Source: Brachyhypopomus gauderio
Lineage: Eukaryota; Chordata; Actinopteri; Gymnotiformes; Hypopomidae
Assembly: GCF_052324685.1 (NCBI RefSeq)
Contig: NW_027506915.1
Span: 434,001 to 498,000, forward strand
Length of the DNA: 64,000 bases
Direction: 5' to 3'
Position 1 is the first letter of the stretch, and each line of letters starts with the position of its first letter. This document shows, piece by piece, positions 18,966 through 30,547 of the stretch. The notes under the pieces are model-generated. The model did not search any database. It saw only the letters and a program-made list of their open reading frames with translations, and was not told the origin of the DNA. A program made the translations under genes and the position numbers.

Positions 18966-19169
18966 CAGCGATGTTATGCTAATGGATGAAGGCCTTTACA
19001 TGAGTTCTGGCTGGCCGTTATTCATGAGTGAAGAAAGACCAGAATGTGGGTTATTCGTGACCACACCAGAACATGTGGACCTTTTTGTGTCAAGACTGTC
19101 AAATGCTTCCCATGTCAGAGGTCAAGAATATCTGGACATGTTCTGAATCACAGAGCAAGGCTAAACGTA

Positions 19170-19242
19170 GCCTGGATAGCTCAGTTGGTAGAGCATCAGA
19201 CTTTTAATCTGAGTGTCCAGGGTTCAAGTCCCTGTTCAGGCA
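19170..19242 (+). tRNA. tRNA-Lys-TTT: tRNA-Lys (TTT), unit 20, T17/T45/A73 variant
   Basis: Same changes as unit 10. Confidence 0.9.
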
Positions 19243-19713
19243 TTGAACTTTACATGACCGTCAGCTCTTGAGCACCGTTCACTCATCGTCAGGCAGGCTT
19301 TTGGATTAAGCTGAACTTCCAGCTTTACGTCTGCCTACCTGTGACTTCCTTGTCATTAATTATTTTGTCTATGTCCTTGTTAATGATGACAAAAAAACAC
19401 CAATTAAAGCCACTCAGCCTTTCCTTTCTCTCTCTCTCTATGTGACATCACAATAGATTTTCTCAAAAAGCAATTCAAATTGTTCTAACCATTGGTGGGA
19501 CCAACCCGTGGCCTTTTACCATCCACGTGTCCAAAATGCAGTACGCATGCCAATGTTGTTAACAGACATACGTGTTGGTAGCTCTACATGTCCAACTGGT
19601 ACAGTGTGAGGTTTCCTCTTTGGTGGACCCTAAAGAGTTGAAAAAGCCACAACCGAACTGGTATCTTTGTCAACATCCTTGTTTCTGGATCTATGCTGCA
19701 TGTGCGTCAGAAT

Positions 19714-19800
19714 CCTTCGGTAGCTCAGATGGTAGAGCGGAGGACTGTAGAGGTTAAAGCAGCAATCCTTAGGCCACCGGTTCAAATCCGGTTCGAAGGA
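19714..19800 (+). tRNA. tRNA-Tyr-GTA: tRNA-Tyr (GTA), unit 21
   Basis: Consensus; intron 19751-19764; T8. Confidence 0.96.
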
Positions 19801-19863
19801 AGCTTCTTTTTTTTCCAGGATATTACTGCCTTTAATGTCATGATGAGCAAAAAGTTTTCTGTT

Positions 19864-19935
19864 TTCCCTGACCGGGAATCGAACCCGGGCCGCGGCGGTG
19901 AGAGCGCCGAATCCTAGCCACTAGACCATCAGGGA
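19864..19935 (-). tRNA. tRNA-Glu-CTC: tRNA-Glu (CTC), unit 21
   Basis: Consensus. Confidence 0.96.
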
Positions 19936-20139
19936 CAGCGATGTTATGCTAATGGATGAAGGCCTTTACATGAGTTCTGGCTGGCAGTTATTCATGAGTG
20001 AAGAAAGACCAGAATGTGGGTTATTCGTGACCACACCAGAACATGTGGACCTTTTTGTGTCAAGACTGTCAAATGCTTCCCATGTCAGAGGTCAAGAATA
20101 TCTGGACATGTTCTGAATCACAGAGCAAGGCTAAACGTA

Positions 20140-20212
20140 GCCTGGATAGCTCAGTCGGTAGAGCATCAGACTTTTAATCTGAGGGTCCAGGGTTCAAGTC
20201 CCTCTTCAGGCG
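20140..20212 (+). tRNA. tRNA-Lys-TTT: tRNA-Lys (TTT), unit 21, C65 variant
   Basis: G65C gives a C49-C65 mismatch at the base of the T stem. Confidence 0.87.
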
Positions 20213-20684
20213 TTGAACTTTACATGACCGTCAGCTCTTGAGCACCGTTCACTCATCGTCAGGCAGGCTTTTGGATTAAGCTGAACTTCCAGCTTTACGT
20301 CTGCCTACCTGTGACTTCCTTGTCATTAATTATTTTGTCTATGTCCTTGTTAATGATGACAAAAAAAACAACAATTAAAGCCACTCAGCCTTTCCTTTCT
20401 CTCTCTCTCTATGTGACATCACAATAGATTTTCTCAAAAAGCAATTCAAATTGTTCTAACCATTGGTGGGACCAACCCGTGGCCTTTTACCATCCACGTG
20501 TCCAAAATGCAGTACGCATGCCAATGTTGTTAACAGACATACGTGTTGGTAGCTCTACATGTCCAACTGGTACAGTGTGAGGTTTCCTCTTTGGTGGACC
20601 TTAAAGAGTTGAAAAAGCCACAACCGAACTGGTATCTTTGTCAACGTCCTTGTTTCTGGATCTATGCTGCATGTGCGTCAGAAT

Positions 20685-20771
20685 CCTTCGGTAGCTCAGA
20701 TGGTAGAGCGGAGGACTGTAGAGGTTAAAGCAGCAATCCTTAGGCCACCGGTTCAAATCCGGTTCGAAGGA
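20685..20771 (+). tRNA. tRNA-Tyr-GTA: tRNA-Tyr (GTA), unit 22
   Basis: Consensus; intron 20722-20735; T8. Confidence 0.96.
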
Positions 20772-20834
20772 AGCTTCTTTTTTTTCCAGGATATTACTGC
20801 CTTTAATGTCATGATGAGCAAAAAGTTTTCTGTT

Positions 20835-20906
20835 TTCCCTGACCGGGAATCGAACCCGGGCCGCGGCGGTGAGAGCGCCGAATCCTAGCCACTAGACCAT
20901 CAGGGA
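20835..20906 (-). tRNA. tRNA-Glu-CTC: tRNA-Glu (CTC), unit 22
   Basis: Consensus. Confidence 0.96.
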
Positions 20907-21110
20907 CAGCGATGTTATGCTAATGGATGAAGGCCTTTACATGAGTTCTGGCTGGCCGTTATTCATGAGTGAAGAAAGACCAGAATGTGGGTTATTCGTG
21001 ACCACACCAGAACATGTGGACCTTTTTGTGTCAAGACTGTCAAATGCTTCCCATGTCAGAGGTCAAGAATATCTGGACATGTTCTGAATCACAGAGCAAG
21101 GCTAAACGTA

Positions 21111-21183
21111 GCCTGGATAGCTCAGTCGGTAGAGCATCAGACTTTTAATCTGAGGGTCCAGGGTTCAAGTCCCTGTTCAGGTG
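21111..21183 (+). tRNA. tRNA-Lys-TTT: tRNA-Lys (TTT), unit 22, T72 variant
   Basis: C72T. Confidence 0.92.
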
Positions 21184-21656
21184 TTGAACTTTACATGACC
21201 GTCAGCTCTTGAGCACCGTTCACTCATCGTCAGGCAGGCTTTTGGATTAAGCTGAACTTCCAGCTTTACGTCTGCCTACCTGTGACTTCCTTGTCATTAA
21301 TTCTTTTGTCTATGTCCTTGTTAATGATGACAAAAAAAAACACCAATTAAAGCCACTCAGCCTTTCCTTTCTCTCTCTCTCTATGTGACATCACAATAGA
21401 TTTTCTCAAAAAGCAATTCAAATTGTTCTAACCATTGGTGGGACCAACCCGTGGCCTTTTACCATCCACGTGTCCAAAATGCAGTACGCATGCCAATGTT
21501 GTTAACAGACATACGTGTTGGTAGCTCTACATGTCCAACTGGTACAGTGTGAGGTTTCCTCTTTGGTGGACCCTAAAGAGTTGAAAAAGCCACAACCGAA
21601 CTGGTATCTTTGTCAACATCCTTGTTTCTGGATCTATGCTGCATGTGCGTCAGAAT

Positions 21657-21743
21657 CCTTCGGTAGCTCAGATGGTAGAGCGGAGGACTGTAGAGGTTAA
21701 AGCAGCAATCCTTAGGCCACCGGTTCAAATCCGGTTCGAAGGA
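21657..21743 (+). tRNA. tRNA-Tyr-GTA: tRNA-Tyr (GTA), unit 23
   Basis: Consensus; intron 21694-21707; T8. Confidence 0.96.
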
Positions 21744-21806
21744 AGCTTCTTTTTTTTCCAGGATATTACTGCCTTTAATGTCATGATGAGCAAAAAGTTT
21801 TCTGTT

Positions 21807-21878
21807 TTCCCTGACCGGGAATCGAACCCGGGCCGCGGCGGTGAGAGCGCCGAATCCTAGCCACTAGACCATCAGGGA
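21807..21878 (-). tRNA. tRNA-Glu-CTC: tRNA-Glu (CTC), unit 23
   Basis: Consensus. Confidence 0.96.
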
Positions 21879-22082
21879 CAGCGATGTTATGCTAATGGAT
21901 GAAGGCCTTTACATGAGTTCTGGCTGGCAGTTATTCATGAGTGAAGAAAGACCAGAATGTGGGTTATTCGTGACCACACCAGAACATGTGGACCTTTTTG
22001 TGTCAAGACTGTCAAATGCTTCCCATGTCAGAGGTCAAGAATATCTGGACATGTTCTGAATCACAGAGCAAGGCTAAACGTA

Positions 22083-22155
22083 GCCTGGATAGCTCAGTCG
22101 GTAGAGCATCAGACTTTTAATCTGAGGGTCCAGGGTTCAAGTCCCTCTTCAGGCG
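22083..22155 (+). tRNA. tRNA-Lys-TTT: tRNA-Lys (TTT), unit 23, C65 variant
   Basis: C49-C65 mismatch, as in unit 21. Confidence 0.87.
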
Positions 22156-22627
22156 TTGAACTTTACATGACCGTCAGCTCTTGAGCACCGTTCACTCATC
22201 GTCAGGCAGGCTTTTGGATTAAGCTGAACTTCCAGCTTTACGTCTGCCTACCTGTGACTTCCTTGTCATTAATTATTTTGTCTATGTCCTTGTTAATGAT
22301 GACAAAAAAAACAACAATTAAAGCCACTCAGCCTTTCCTTTCTCTCTCTCTCTATGTGACATCACAATAGATTTTCTCAAAAAGCAATTCAAATTGTTCT
22401 AACCATTGGTGGGACCAACCCGTGGCCTTTTACCATCCACGTGTCCAAAATGCAGTACGCATGCCAATGTTGTTAACAGACATACGTGTTGGTAGCTCTA
22501 CATGTCCAACTGGTACAGTGTGAGGTTTCCTCTTTGGTGGACCTTAAAGAGTTGAAAAAGCCACAACCGAACTGGTATCTTTGTCAACGTCCTTGTTTCT
22601 GGATCTATGCTGCATGTGCGTCAGAAT

Positions 22628-22714
22628 CCTTCGGTAGCTCAGATGGTAGAGCGGAGGACTGTAGAGGTTAAAGCAGCAATCCTTAGGCCACCGGTTCAAA
22701 TCCGGTTCGAAGGA
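22628..22714 (+). tRNA. tRNA-Tyr-GTA: tRNA-Tyr (GTA), unit 24
   Basis: Consensus; intron 22665-22678; T8. Confidence 0.96.
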
Positions 22715-22777
22715 AGCTTCTTTTTTTTCCAGGATATTACTGCATTTAATGTCATGATGAGCAAAAAGTTTTCTGTT

Positions 22778-22849
22778 TTCCCTGACCGGGAATCGAACCC
22801 GGGCCGCGGCGGTGAGAGCGCCGAATCCTAGCCACTAGACCATCAGGGA
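22778..22849 (-). tRNA. tRNA-Glu-CTC: tRNA-Glu (CTC), unit 24
   Basis: Consensus. Confidence 0.96.
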
Positions 22850-23053
22850 CAGCGATGTTATGCTAATGGATGAAGGCCTTTACATGAGTTCTGGCTGGCC
22901 GTTATTCATGAGTGAAGAAAGACCAGAATGTGGGTTATTCGTGACCACACCAGAACATGTGGACCTTTTTGTGTCAAGACTGTCAAATGCTTCCCATGTC
23001 AGAGGTCAAGAATATCTGGACATGTTCTGAATCACAGAGCAAGGCTAAACGTA

Positions 23054-23126
23054 GCCTGGATAGCTCAGTCGGTAGAGCATCAGACTTTTAATCTGAGGGT
23101 CCAGGGTTCAAGTCCCTGTTCAGGTG
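23054..23126 (+). tRNA. tRNA-Lys-TTT: tRNA-Lys (TTT), unit 24, T72 variant
   Basis: C72T. Confidence 0.92.
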
Positions 23127-23599
23127 TTGAACTTTACATGACCGTCAGCTCTTGAGCACCGTTCACTCATCGTCAGGCAGGCTTTTGGATTAAGCTGAAC
23201 TTCCAGCTTTACGTCTGCCTACCTGTGACTTCCTTGTCATTAATTCTTTTGTCTATGTCCTTGTTAATGATGACAAAAAAAAACACCAATTAAAGCCACT
23301 CAGCCTTTCCTTTCTCTCTCTCTCTATGTGACATCACAATAGATTTTCTCAAAAAGCAATTCAAATTGTTCTAACCATTGGTGGGACCAACCCGTGGCCT
23401 TTTACCATCCACGTGTCCAAAATGCAGTACGCATGCCAATGTTGTTAACAGACATACGTGTTGGTAGCTCTACATGTCCAACTGGTACAGTGTGAGGTTT
23501 CCTCTTTGGTGGACCCTAAAGAGTTGAAAAAGCCACAACCGAACTGGTATCTTTGTCAACATCCTTGTTTCTGGATCTATGCTGCATGTGCGTCAGAAT

Positions 23600-23686
23600 C
23601 CTTCGGTAGCTCAGATGGTAGAGCGGAGGACTGTAGAGGTTAAAGCAGCAATCCTTAGGCCACCGGTTCAAATCCGGTTCGAAGGA
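23600..23686 (+). tRNA. tRNA-Tyr-GTA: tRNA-Tyr (GTA), unit 25
   Basis: Consensus; intron 23637-23650; T8. Confidence 0.96.
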
Positions 23687-23749
23687 AGCTTCTTTTTTTT
23701 CCAGGATATTACTGCCTTTAATGTCATGATGAGCAAAAAGTTTTCTGTT

Positions 23750-23821
23750 TTCCCTGACCGGGAATCGAACCCGGGCCGCGGCGGTGAGAGCGCCGAATCC
23801 TAGCCACTAGACCATCAGGGA
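23750..23821 (-). tRNA. tRNA-Glu-CTC: tRNA-Glu (CTC), unit 25
   Basis: Consensus. Confidence 0.96.
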
Positions 23822-24025
23822 CAGCGATGTTATGCTAATGGATGAAGGCCTTTACATGAGTTCTGGCTGGCAGTTATTCATGAGTGAAGAAAGACCAGAA
23901 TGTGGGTTATTCGTGACCACACCAGAACATGTGGACCTTTTTGTGTCAAGACTGTCAAATGCTTCCCATGTCAGAGGTCAAGAATATCTGGACATGTTCT
24001 GAATCACAGAGCAAGGCTAAACGTA

Positions 24026-24098
24026 GCCTGGATAGCTCAGTCGGTAGAGCATCAGACTTTTAATCTGAGGGTCCAGGGTTCAAGTCCCTCTTCAGGCG
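24026..24098 (+). tRNA. tRNA-Lys-TTT: tRNA-Lys (TTT), unit 25, C65 variant
   Basis: C49-C65 mismatch, as in unit 21. Confidence 0.87.
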
Positions 24099-24570
24099 TT
24101 GAACTTTACATGACCGTCAGCTCTTGAGCACCGTTCACTCATCGTCAGGCAGGCTTTTGGATTAAGCTGAACTTCCAGCTTTACGTCTGCCTACCTGTGA
24201 CTTCCTTGTCATTAATTATTTTGTCTATGTCCTTGTTAATGATGACAAAAAAAACAACAATTAAAGCCACTCAGCCTTTCCTTTCTCTCTCTCTCTATGT
24301 GACATCACAATAGATTTTCTCAAAAAGCAATTCAAATTGTTCTAACCATTGGTGGGACCAACCCGTGGCCTTTTACCATCCACGTGTCCAAAATGCAGTA
24401 CGCATGCCAATGTTGTTAACAGACATACGTGTTGGTAGCTCTACATGTCCAACTGGTACAGTGTGAGGTTTCCTCTTTGGTGGACCTTAAAGAGTTGAAA
24501 AAGCCACAACCGAACTGGTATCTTTGTCAACGTCCTTGTTTCTGGATCTATGCTGCATGTGCGTCAGAAT

Positions 24571-24657
24571 CCTTCGGTAGCTCAGATGGTAGAGCGGAGG
24601 ACTGTAGAGGTTAAAGCAGCAATCCTTAGGCCACCGGTTCAAATCCGGTTCGAAGGA
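24571..24657 (+). tRNA. tRNA-Tyr-GTA: tRNA-Tyr (GTA), unit 26
   Basis: Consensus; intron 24608-24621; T8. Confidence 0.96.
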
Positions 24658-24720
24658 AGCTTCTTTTTTTTCCAGGATATTACTGCATTTAATGTCATGA
24701 TGAGCAAAAAGTTTTCTGTT

Positions 24721-24792
24721 TTCCCTGACCGGGAATCGAACCCGGGCCGCGGCGGTGAGAGCGCCGAATCCTAGCCACTAGACCATCAGGGA
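24721..24792 (-). tRNA. tRNA-Glu-CTC: tRNA-Glu (CTC), unit 26
   Basis: Consensus. Confidence 0.96.
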
Positions 24793-24996
24793 CAGCGATG
24801 TTATGCTAATGGATGAAGGCCTTTACATGAGTTCTGGCTGGCCGTTATTCATGAGTGAAGAAAGACCAGAATGTGGGTTATTCGTGACCACACCAGAACA
24901 TGTGGACCTTTTTGTGTCAAGACTGTCAAATGCTTCCCATGTCAGAGGTCAAGAATATCTGGACATGTTCTGAATCACAGAGCAAGGCTAAACGTA

Positions 24997-25069
24997 GCCT
25001 GGATAGCTCAGTCGGTAGAGCATCAGACTTTTAATCTGAGGGTCCAGGGTTCAAGTCCCTGTTCAGGTG
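24997..25069 (+). tRNA. tRNA-Lys-TTT: tRNA-Lys (TTT), unit 26, T72 variant
   Basis: C72T. Confidence 0.92.
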
Positions 25070-25542
25070 TTGAACTTTACATGACCGTCAGCTCTTGAGC
25101 ACCGTTCACTCATCGTCAGGCAGGCTTTTGGATTAAGCTGAACTTCCAGCTTTACGTCTGCCTACCTGTGACTTCCTTGTCATTAATTCTTTTGTCTATG
25201 TCCTTGTTAATGATGACAAAAAAAAACACCAATTAAAGCCACTCAGCCTTTCCTTTCTCTCTCTCTCTATGTGACATCACAATAGATTTTCTCAAAAAGC
25301 AATTCAAATTGTTCTAACCATTGGTGGGACCAACCCGTGGCCTTTTACCATCCACGTGTCCAAAATGCAGTACGCATGCCAATGTTGTTAACAGACATAC
25401 GTGTTGGTAGCTCTACATGTCCAACTGGTACAGTGTGAGGTTTCCTCTTTGGTGGACCTTAAAGAGTTGAAAAAGCCACAACCGAACTGGTATCTTTGTC
25501 AACGTCCTTGTTTCTGGATCTATGCTGCATGTGCGTCAGAAT

Positions 25543-25629
25543 CCTTCGGTAGCTCAGATGGTAGAGCGGAGGACTGTAGAGGTTAAAGCAGCAATCCTTA
25601 GGCCACCGGTTCAAATCCGGTTCGAAGGA
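25543..25629 (+). tRNA. tRNA-Tyr-GTA: tRNA-Tyr (GTA), unit 27
   Basis: Consensus; intron 25580-25593; T8. Confidence 0.96.
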
Positions 25630-25692
25630 AGCTTCTTTTTTTTCCAGGATATTACTGCCTTTAATGTCATGATGAGCAAAAAGTTTTCTGTT

Positions 25693-25764
25693 TTCCCTGA
25701 CCGGGAATCGAACCCGGGCCGCGGCGGTGAGAGCGCCGAATCCTAGCCACTAGACCATCAGGGA
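25693..25764 (-). tRNA. tRNA-Glu-CTC: tRNA-Glu (CTC), unit 27
   Basis: Consensus. Confidence 0.96.
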
Positions 25765-25968
25765 CAGCGATGTTATGCTAATGGATGAAGGCCTTTACAT
25801 GAGTTCTGGCTGGCCGTTATTCATGAGTGAAGAAAGACCAGAATGTGGGTTATTCGTGACCACACCAGAACATGTGGACCTTTTTGTGTCAAGACTGTCA
25901 AATGCTTCCCATGTCAGAGGTCAAGAATATCTGGACATGTTCTGAATCACAGAGCAAGGCTAAACGTA

Positions 25969-26041
25969 GCCTGGATAGCTCAGTCGGTAGAGCATCAGAC
26001 TTTTAATCTGAGGGTCCAGGGTTCAAGTCCCTGTTCAGGCG
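25969..26041 (+). tRNA. tRNA-Lys-TTT: tRNA-Lys (TTT), unit 27
   Basis: Consensus. Confidence 0.96.
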
Positions 26042-26513
26042 TTGAACTTTACATGACCGTCAGCTCTTGAGCACCGTTCACTCATCGTCAGGCAGGCTTT
26101 TGGATTAAGCTGAACTTCCAGCTTTACGTCTGCCTACCTGTGACTTCCTTGTCATTAATTCTTTTGTCTATGTCCTTGTTAATGATGACAAAAAAAACAC
26201 CAATTAAAGCCACTCAGCCTTTCCTTTCTCTCTCTCTCTATGTGACATCACAATAGATTTTCTCAAAAAGCAATTCAAATTGTTCTAACCATTGGTGGGA
26301 CCAACCCGTGGCCTTTTACCATCCACCTGTCCAAAATGCAGTACGCATGCCAATGTTGTTAACAGACATACGTGTTGGTAGCTCTACATGTCCAACTGGT
26401 ACAGTGTGAGGTTTCCTCTTTGGTGGACCTTAAAGAGTTGAAAAAGCCACAACCGAACTGGTATCTTTGTCAACGTCCTTGTTTCTGGATCTATGCTGCA
26501 TGTGTGTCAGAAT

Positions 26514-26600
26514 CCTTTGGTAGCTCAGATGGTAGAGCGGAGGACTGTAGAGGTCAAAGCAGCAATCCTTAGGCCACCGGTTCAAATCCGGTTCGAAGGA
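26514..26600 (+). tRNA. tRNA-Tyr-GTA: tRNA-Tyr (GTA), unit 28, T5 and intron variant
   Basis: C5T (T5-G68 wobble), and the intron (26551-26564) reads GGTCAAAG for GGTTAAAG. T8. Shared with units 31 and 38. Confidence 0.94.
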
Positions 26601-26663
26601 AGCTTCTTTTTTTTCCAGGATATTACTGCCTTTAATGTCATGATGAGCAAAAAGTTTTCTGTT

Positions 26664-26735
26664 TTCCCTGACCGGGAATCGAACCCGGGCCGCGGCGGTG
26701 AGAGCGCCGAATCCTAGCCACTAGACCATCAGGGA
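26664..26735 (-). tRNA. tRNA-Glu-CTC: tRNA-Glu (CTC), unit 28
   Basis: Consensus. Confidence 0.96.
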
Positions 26736-26939
26736 CAGCGATGTTATGCTAATGGATGAAGGCCTTTACATGAGTTCTGGCTGGCCGTTATTCATGAGTG
26801 AAGAAAGACCAGAATGTGGGTTATTCGTGACCACACCAGAACATGTGGACCTTTTTGTGTCAAGACTGTCAAATGCTTCCCATGTCAGAGGTCAAGAATA
26901 TCTGGACATGTTCTGAATCACAGAGCAAGGCTAAACGTA

Positions 26940-27012
26940 GCCTGGATAGCTCAGTCGGTAGAGCATCAGACTTTTAATCTGAGGGTCCAGGGTTCAAGTC
27001 CCTGTTCAGGTG
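26940..27012 (+). tRNA. tRNA-Lys-TTT: tRNA-Lys (TTT), unit 28, T72 variant
   Basis: C72T. Confidence 0.92.
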
Positions 27013-27485
27013 TTGAACTTTACATGACCGTCAGCTCTTGAGCACCGTTCACTCATCATCAGGCAGGCTTTTGGATTAAGCTGAACTTCCAGCTTTACGT
27101 CTGCCTACCTGTGACTTCCTTGTCATTAATTCTTTTGTCTATGTCCTTGTTAATGATGACAAAAAAAAACACCAATTAAAGCCACTCAGCCTTTCCTTTC
27201 TCTCTCTCTCTATGTGACATCACAATAGATTTTCTCAAAAAGCAATTCAAATTGTTCTAACCATTGGTGGGACCAACCCGTGGCCTTTTACCATCCACGT
27301 GTCCAAAATGCAGTACGCATGCCAATGTTGTTAACAGACATACGTGTTGGTAGCTCTACATGTCCAACTGGTACAGTGTGAGGTTTCCTCTTTGGTGGAC
27401 CTTAAAGAGTTGAAAAAGCCACAACCGAACTGGTATCTTTGTCAACGTCCTTGTTTCTGGATCTATGCTGCATGTGCGTCAGAAT

Positions 27486-27572
27486 CCTTCGGTAGCTCAG
27501 ATGGTAGAGCGGAGGACTGTAGAGGTTAAAGCAGCAATCCTTAGGCCACCGGTTCAAATCCGGTTCGAAGGA
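27486..27572 (+). tRNA. tRNA-Tyr-GTA: tRNA-Tyr (GTA), unit 29
   Basis: Consensus; intron 27523-27536; T8. Confidence 0.96.
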
Positions 27573-27635
27573 AGCTTCTTTTTTTTCCAGGATATTACTG
27601 CCTTTAATGTCATGATGAGCAAAAAGTTTTCTGTT

Positions 27636-27707
27636 TTCCCTGACCGGGAATCGAACCCGGGCCGCGGCGGTGAGAGCGCCGAATCCTAGCCACTAGACCA
27701 TCAGGGA
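27636..27707 (-). tRNA. tRNA-Glu-CTC: tRNA-Glu (CTC), unit 29
   Basis: Consensus. Confidence 0.96.
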
Positions 27708-27911
27708 CAGCAATGTTATGCTAATGGATGAAGGCCTTTACATGAGTTCTGGCTGGCCGTTATTCATGAGTGAAGAAAGACCAGAATGTGGGTTATTCGT
27801 GACCACACCAGAACATGTGGACCTTTTTGTGTCAAGACTGTCAAATGCTTCCCATGTCAGAGGTCAAGAATATCTGGACATGTTCTGAATCACAGAGCAA
27901 GGCTAAACGTA

Positions 27912-27984
27912 GCCTGGATAGCTCAGTTGGTAGAGCATCAGACTTTTAATCTGAGGGTCCAGGGTTCAAGTCCCTGTTCAGGCA
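27912..27984 (+). tRNA. tRNA-Lys-TTT: tRNA-Lys (TTT), unit 29, T17/A73 variant
   Basis: C17T and discriminator A73. Confidence 0.91.
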
Positions 27985-28457
27985 TTGAACTTTACATGAC
28001 CGTCAGCTCTTGAGCACCGTTCATTCATCGTCAGGCAGGCTTTTGGATTAAGCTGAACTTCCAGCTTTACGTCTGCCTACCTGTGACTTCCTTGTCATTA
28101 ATTCTTTTGTCTATGTCCTTGTTAATGATGACAAAAAAAAACACCAATTAAAGCCACTCAGCCTTTCCTTTCTCTCTCTCTCTATGTGACATCACAATAG
28201 ATTTTCTCAAAAAGCAATTCAAATTGTTCTAACCATTGGTGGGACCAACCCGTGGCCTTTTACCATCCACGTGTCCAAAATGCAGTACGCATGCCAATGT
28301 TGTTAACAGACATACGTGTTGGTAGCTCTACATGTCCAACTGGTACAGTGTGAGGTTTCCTCTTTGGTGGACCTTAAAGAGTTGAAAAAGCCACAACCGA
28401 ACTGGTATCTTTGTCAACGTCCTTGTTTCTGGATCTATGCTGCATGTGCGTCAGAAT

Positions 28458-28544
28458 CCTTCGGTAGCTCAGATGGTAGAGCGGAGGACTGTAGAGGTTA
28501 AAGCAGCAATCCTTAGGCCACCGGTTCAAATCCGGTTCGAAGGA
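28458..28544 (+). tRNA. tRNA-Tyr-GTA: tRNA-Tyr (GTA), unit 30
   Basis: Consensus; intron 28495-28508; T7. Confidence 0.96.
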
Positions 28545-28606
28545 AGCTTCTTTTTTTCCAGGATATTACTGCCTTTAATGTCATGATGAGCAAAAAGTTT
28601 TCTGTT

Positions 28607-28678
28607 TTCCCTGACCGGGAATCGAACCCGGGCCGCGGCGGTGAGAGCGCCGAATCCTAGCCACTAAACCATCAGGGA
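28607..28678 (-). tRNA. tRNA-Glu-CTC: tRNA-Glu (CTC), unit 30, C12T variant
   Basis: C12T in the D stem and A box gives a T12-G23 wobble; shared with unit 37. Confidence 0.92.
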
Positions 28679-28882
28679 CAGCTATGTTATGCTAATGGAT
28701 GAAGGCCTTTACATGAGTTCTGGCTGGCCGTTATTCATGAGTGAAGAAAGACCAGAATGTGGGTTATTCGTGACCACACCAGAACATGTGGACCTTTTTG
28801 TGTCAAGACTGTCAAATGCTTCCCATGTCAGAGGTCAAGAATATCTGGACATGTTCTGAATCACAGAGCAAGGCTAAACGTA

Positions 28883-28955
28883 GCCTGGATAGCTCAGTCG
28901 GTAGAGCATCAGACTTTTAATCTGAGGGTCCAGGGTTCAAGTCCCTGTTCAGGCG
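28883..28955 (+). tRNA. tRNA-Lys-TTT: tRNA-Lys (TTT), unit 30
   Basis: Consensus. Confidence 0.96.
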
Positions 28956-29427
28956 TTGAACTTTACATGACCGTCAGCTCTTGAGCACCGTTCACTCATC
29001 GTCAGGCAGGCTTTTGGATTAAGCTGAACTTCCAGCTTTACGTCTGCCTACCTGTGACTTCCTTGTCATTAATTCTTTTGTCTATGTCCTTGTTAATGAT
29101 GACAAAAAAAACACCAATTAAAGCCACTCAGCCTTTCCTTTCTCTCTCTCTCTATGTGACATCACAATAGATTTTCTCAAAAAGCAATTCAAATTGTTCT
29201 AACCATTGGTGGGACCAACCCGTGGCCTTTTACCATCCACCTGTCCAAAATGCAGTACGCATGCCAATGTTGTTAACAGACATACGTGTTGGTAGCTCTA
29301 CATGTCCAACTGGTACAGTGTGAGGTTTCCTCTTTGGTGGACCTTAAAGAGTTGAAAAAGCCACAACCGAACTGGTATCTTTGTCAACGTCCTTGTTTCT
29401 GGATCTATGCTGCATGTGTGTCAGAAT

Positions 29428-29514
29428 CCTTTGGTAGCTCAGATGGTAGAGCGGAGGACTGTAGAGGTCAAAGCAGCAATCCTTAGGCCACCGGTTCAAA
29501 TCCGGTTCGAAGGA
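29428..29514 (+). tRNA. tRNA-Tyr-GTA: tRNA-Tyr (GTA), unit 31, T5 and intron variant
   Basis: Same as unit 28; intron 29465-29478; T8. Confidence 0.94.
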
Positions 29515-29577
29515 AGCTTCTTTTTTTTCCAGGATATTACTGCCTTTAATGTCATGATGAGCAAAAAGTTTTCTGTT

Positions 29578-29649
29578 TTCCCTGACCGGGAATCGAACCC
29601 GGGCCGCGGCGGTGAGAGCGCCGAATCCTAGCCACTAGACCATCAGGGA
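29578..29649 (-). tRNA. tRNA-Glu-CTC: tRNA-Glu (CTC), unit 31
   Basis: Consensus. Confidence 0.96.
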
Positions 29650-29853
29650 CAGCGATGTTATGCTAATGGATGAAGGCCTTTACATGAGTTCTGGCTGGCC
29701 GTTATTCATGAGTGAAGAAAGACCAGAATGTGGGTTATTCGTGACCACACCAGAACATGTGGACCTTTTTGTGTCAAGACTGTCAAATGCTTCCCATGTC
29801 AGAGGTCAAGAATATCTGGACATGTTCTGAATCACAGAGCAAGGCTAAACGTA

Positions 29854-29926
29854 GCCTGGATAGCTCAGTCGGTAGAGCATCAGACTTTTAATCTGAGGGT
29901 CCAGGGTTCAAGTCCCTGTTCAGGTG
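29854..29926 (+). tRNA. tRNA-Lys-TTT: tRNA-Lys (TTT), unit 31, T72 variant
   Basis: C72T. Confidence 0.92.
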
Positions 29927-30397
29927 TTGAACTTTACATGACCGTCAGCTCTTGAGCACCGTTCACTCATCGTCAGGCAGGCTTTTGGATTAAGCTGAAC
30001 TTCCAGCTTTACGTCTGCCTACCTGTGACTTCCTTGTCATTAATTCTTTTGTCTATGTCCTTGTTAATGATGACAAAAAAACACCAATTAAAGCCACTCA
30101 GCCTTTCCTTTCTCTCTCTCTCTATGTGACATCACAATAGATTTTCTCAAAAAGCAATTCAAATTGTTCTAACCATTGGTGGGACCAACCCGTGGCCTTT
30201 TACCATCCACGTGTCCAAAATGCAGTACGCATGCCAATGTTGTTAACAGACATACGTGTTGGTAGCTCTACATGTCCAACTGGTACAGTGTGAGGTTTCC
30301 TCTTTGGTGGACCTTAAAGAGTTGAAAAAGCCACAACCGAACTGGTATCTTTGTCAACGTCCTTGTTTCTGGATCTATGCTGCATGTGCGTCAGAAT

Positions 30398-30484
30398 CCT
30401 TCGGTAGCTCAGATGGTAGAGCGGAGGACTGTAGAGGTTAAAGCAGCAATCCTTAGGCCACCGGTTCAAATCCGGTTCGAAGGA
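30398..30484 (+). tRNA. tRNA-Tyr-GTA: tRNA-Tyr (GTA), unit 32
   Basis: Consensus; intron 30435-30448; T8. Confidence 0.96.
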
Positions 30485-30547
30485 AGCTTCTTTTTTTTCC
30501 AGGATATTACTGCCTTTAATGTCATGATGAGCAAAAAGTTTTCTGTT

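Larger units (their letters stand above)
19413..25241. repeat. Higher-order repeat: dimer units 21-22, 23-24, 25-26
   Basis: Odd units carry Lys C65, CCTAAAG and GGCAGTT. Even units carry Lys T72. Lengths alternate 971 and 972, a period of 1,943 bp. Units 24 and 26 also share TGCATTTAA where other units have TGCCTTTAA, so the 23-24 and 25-26 pairs are the closest copies. Confidence 0.9.
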
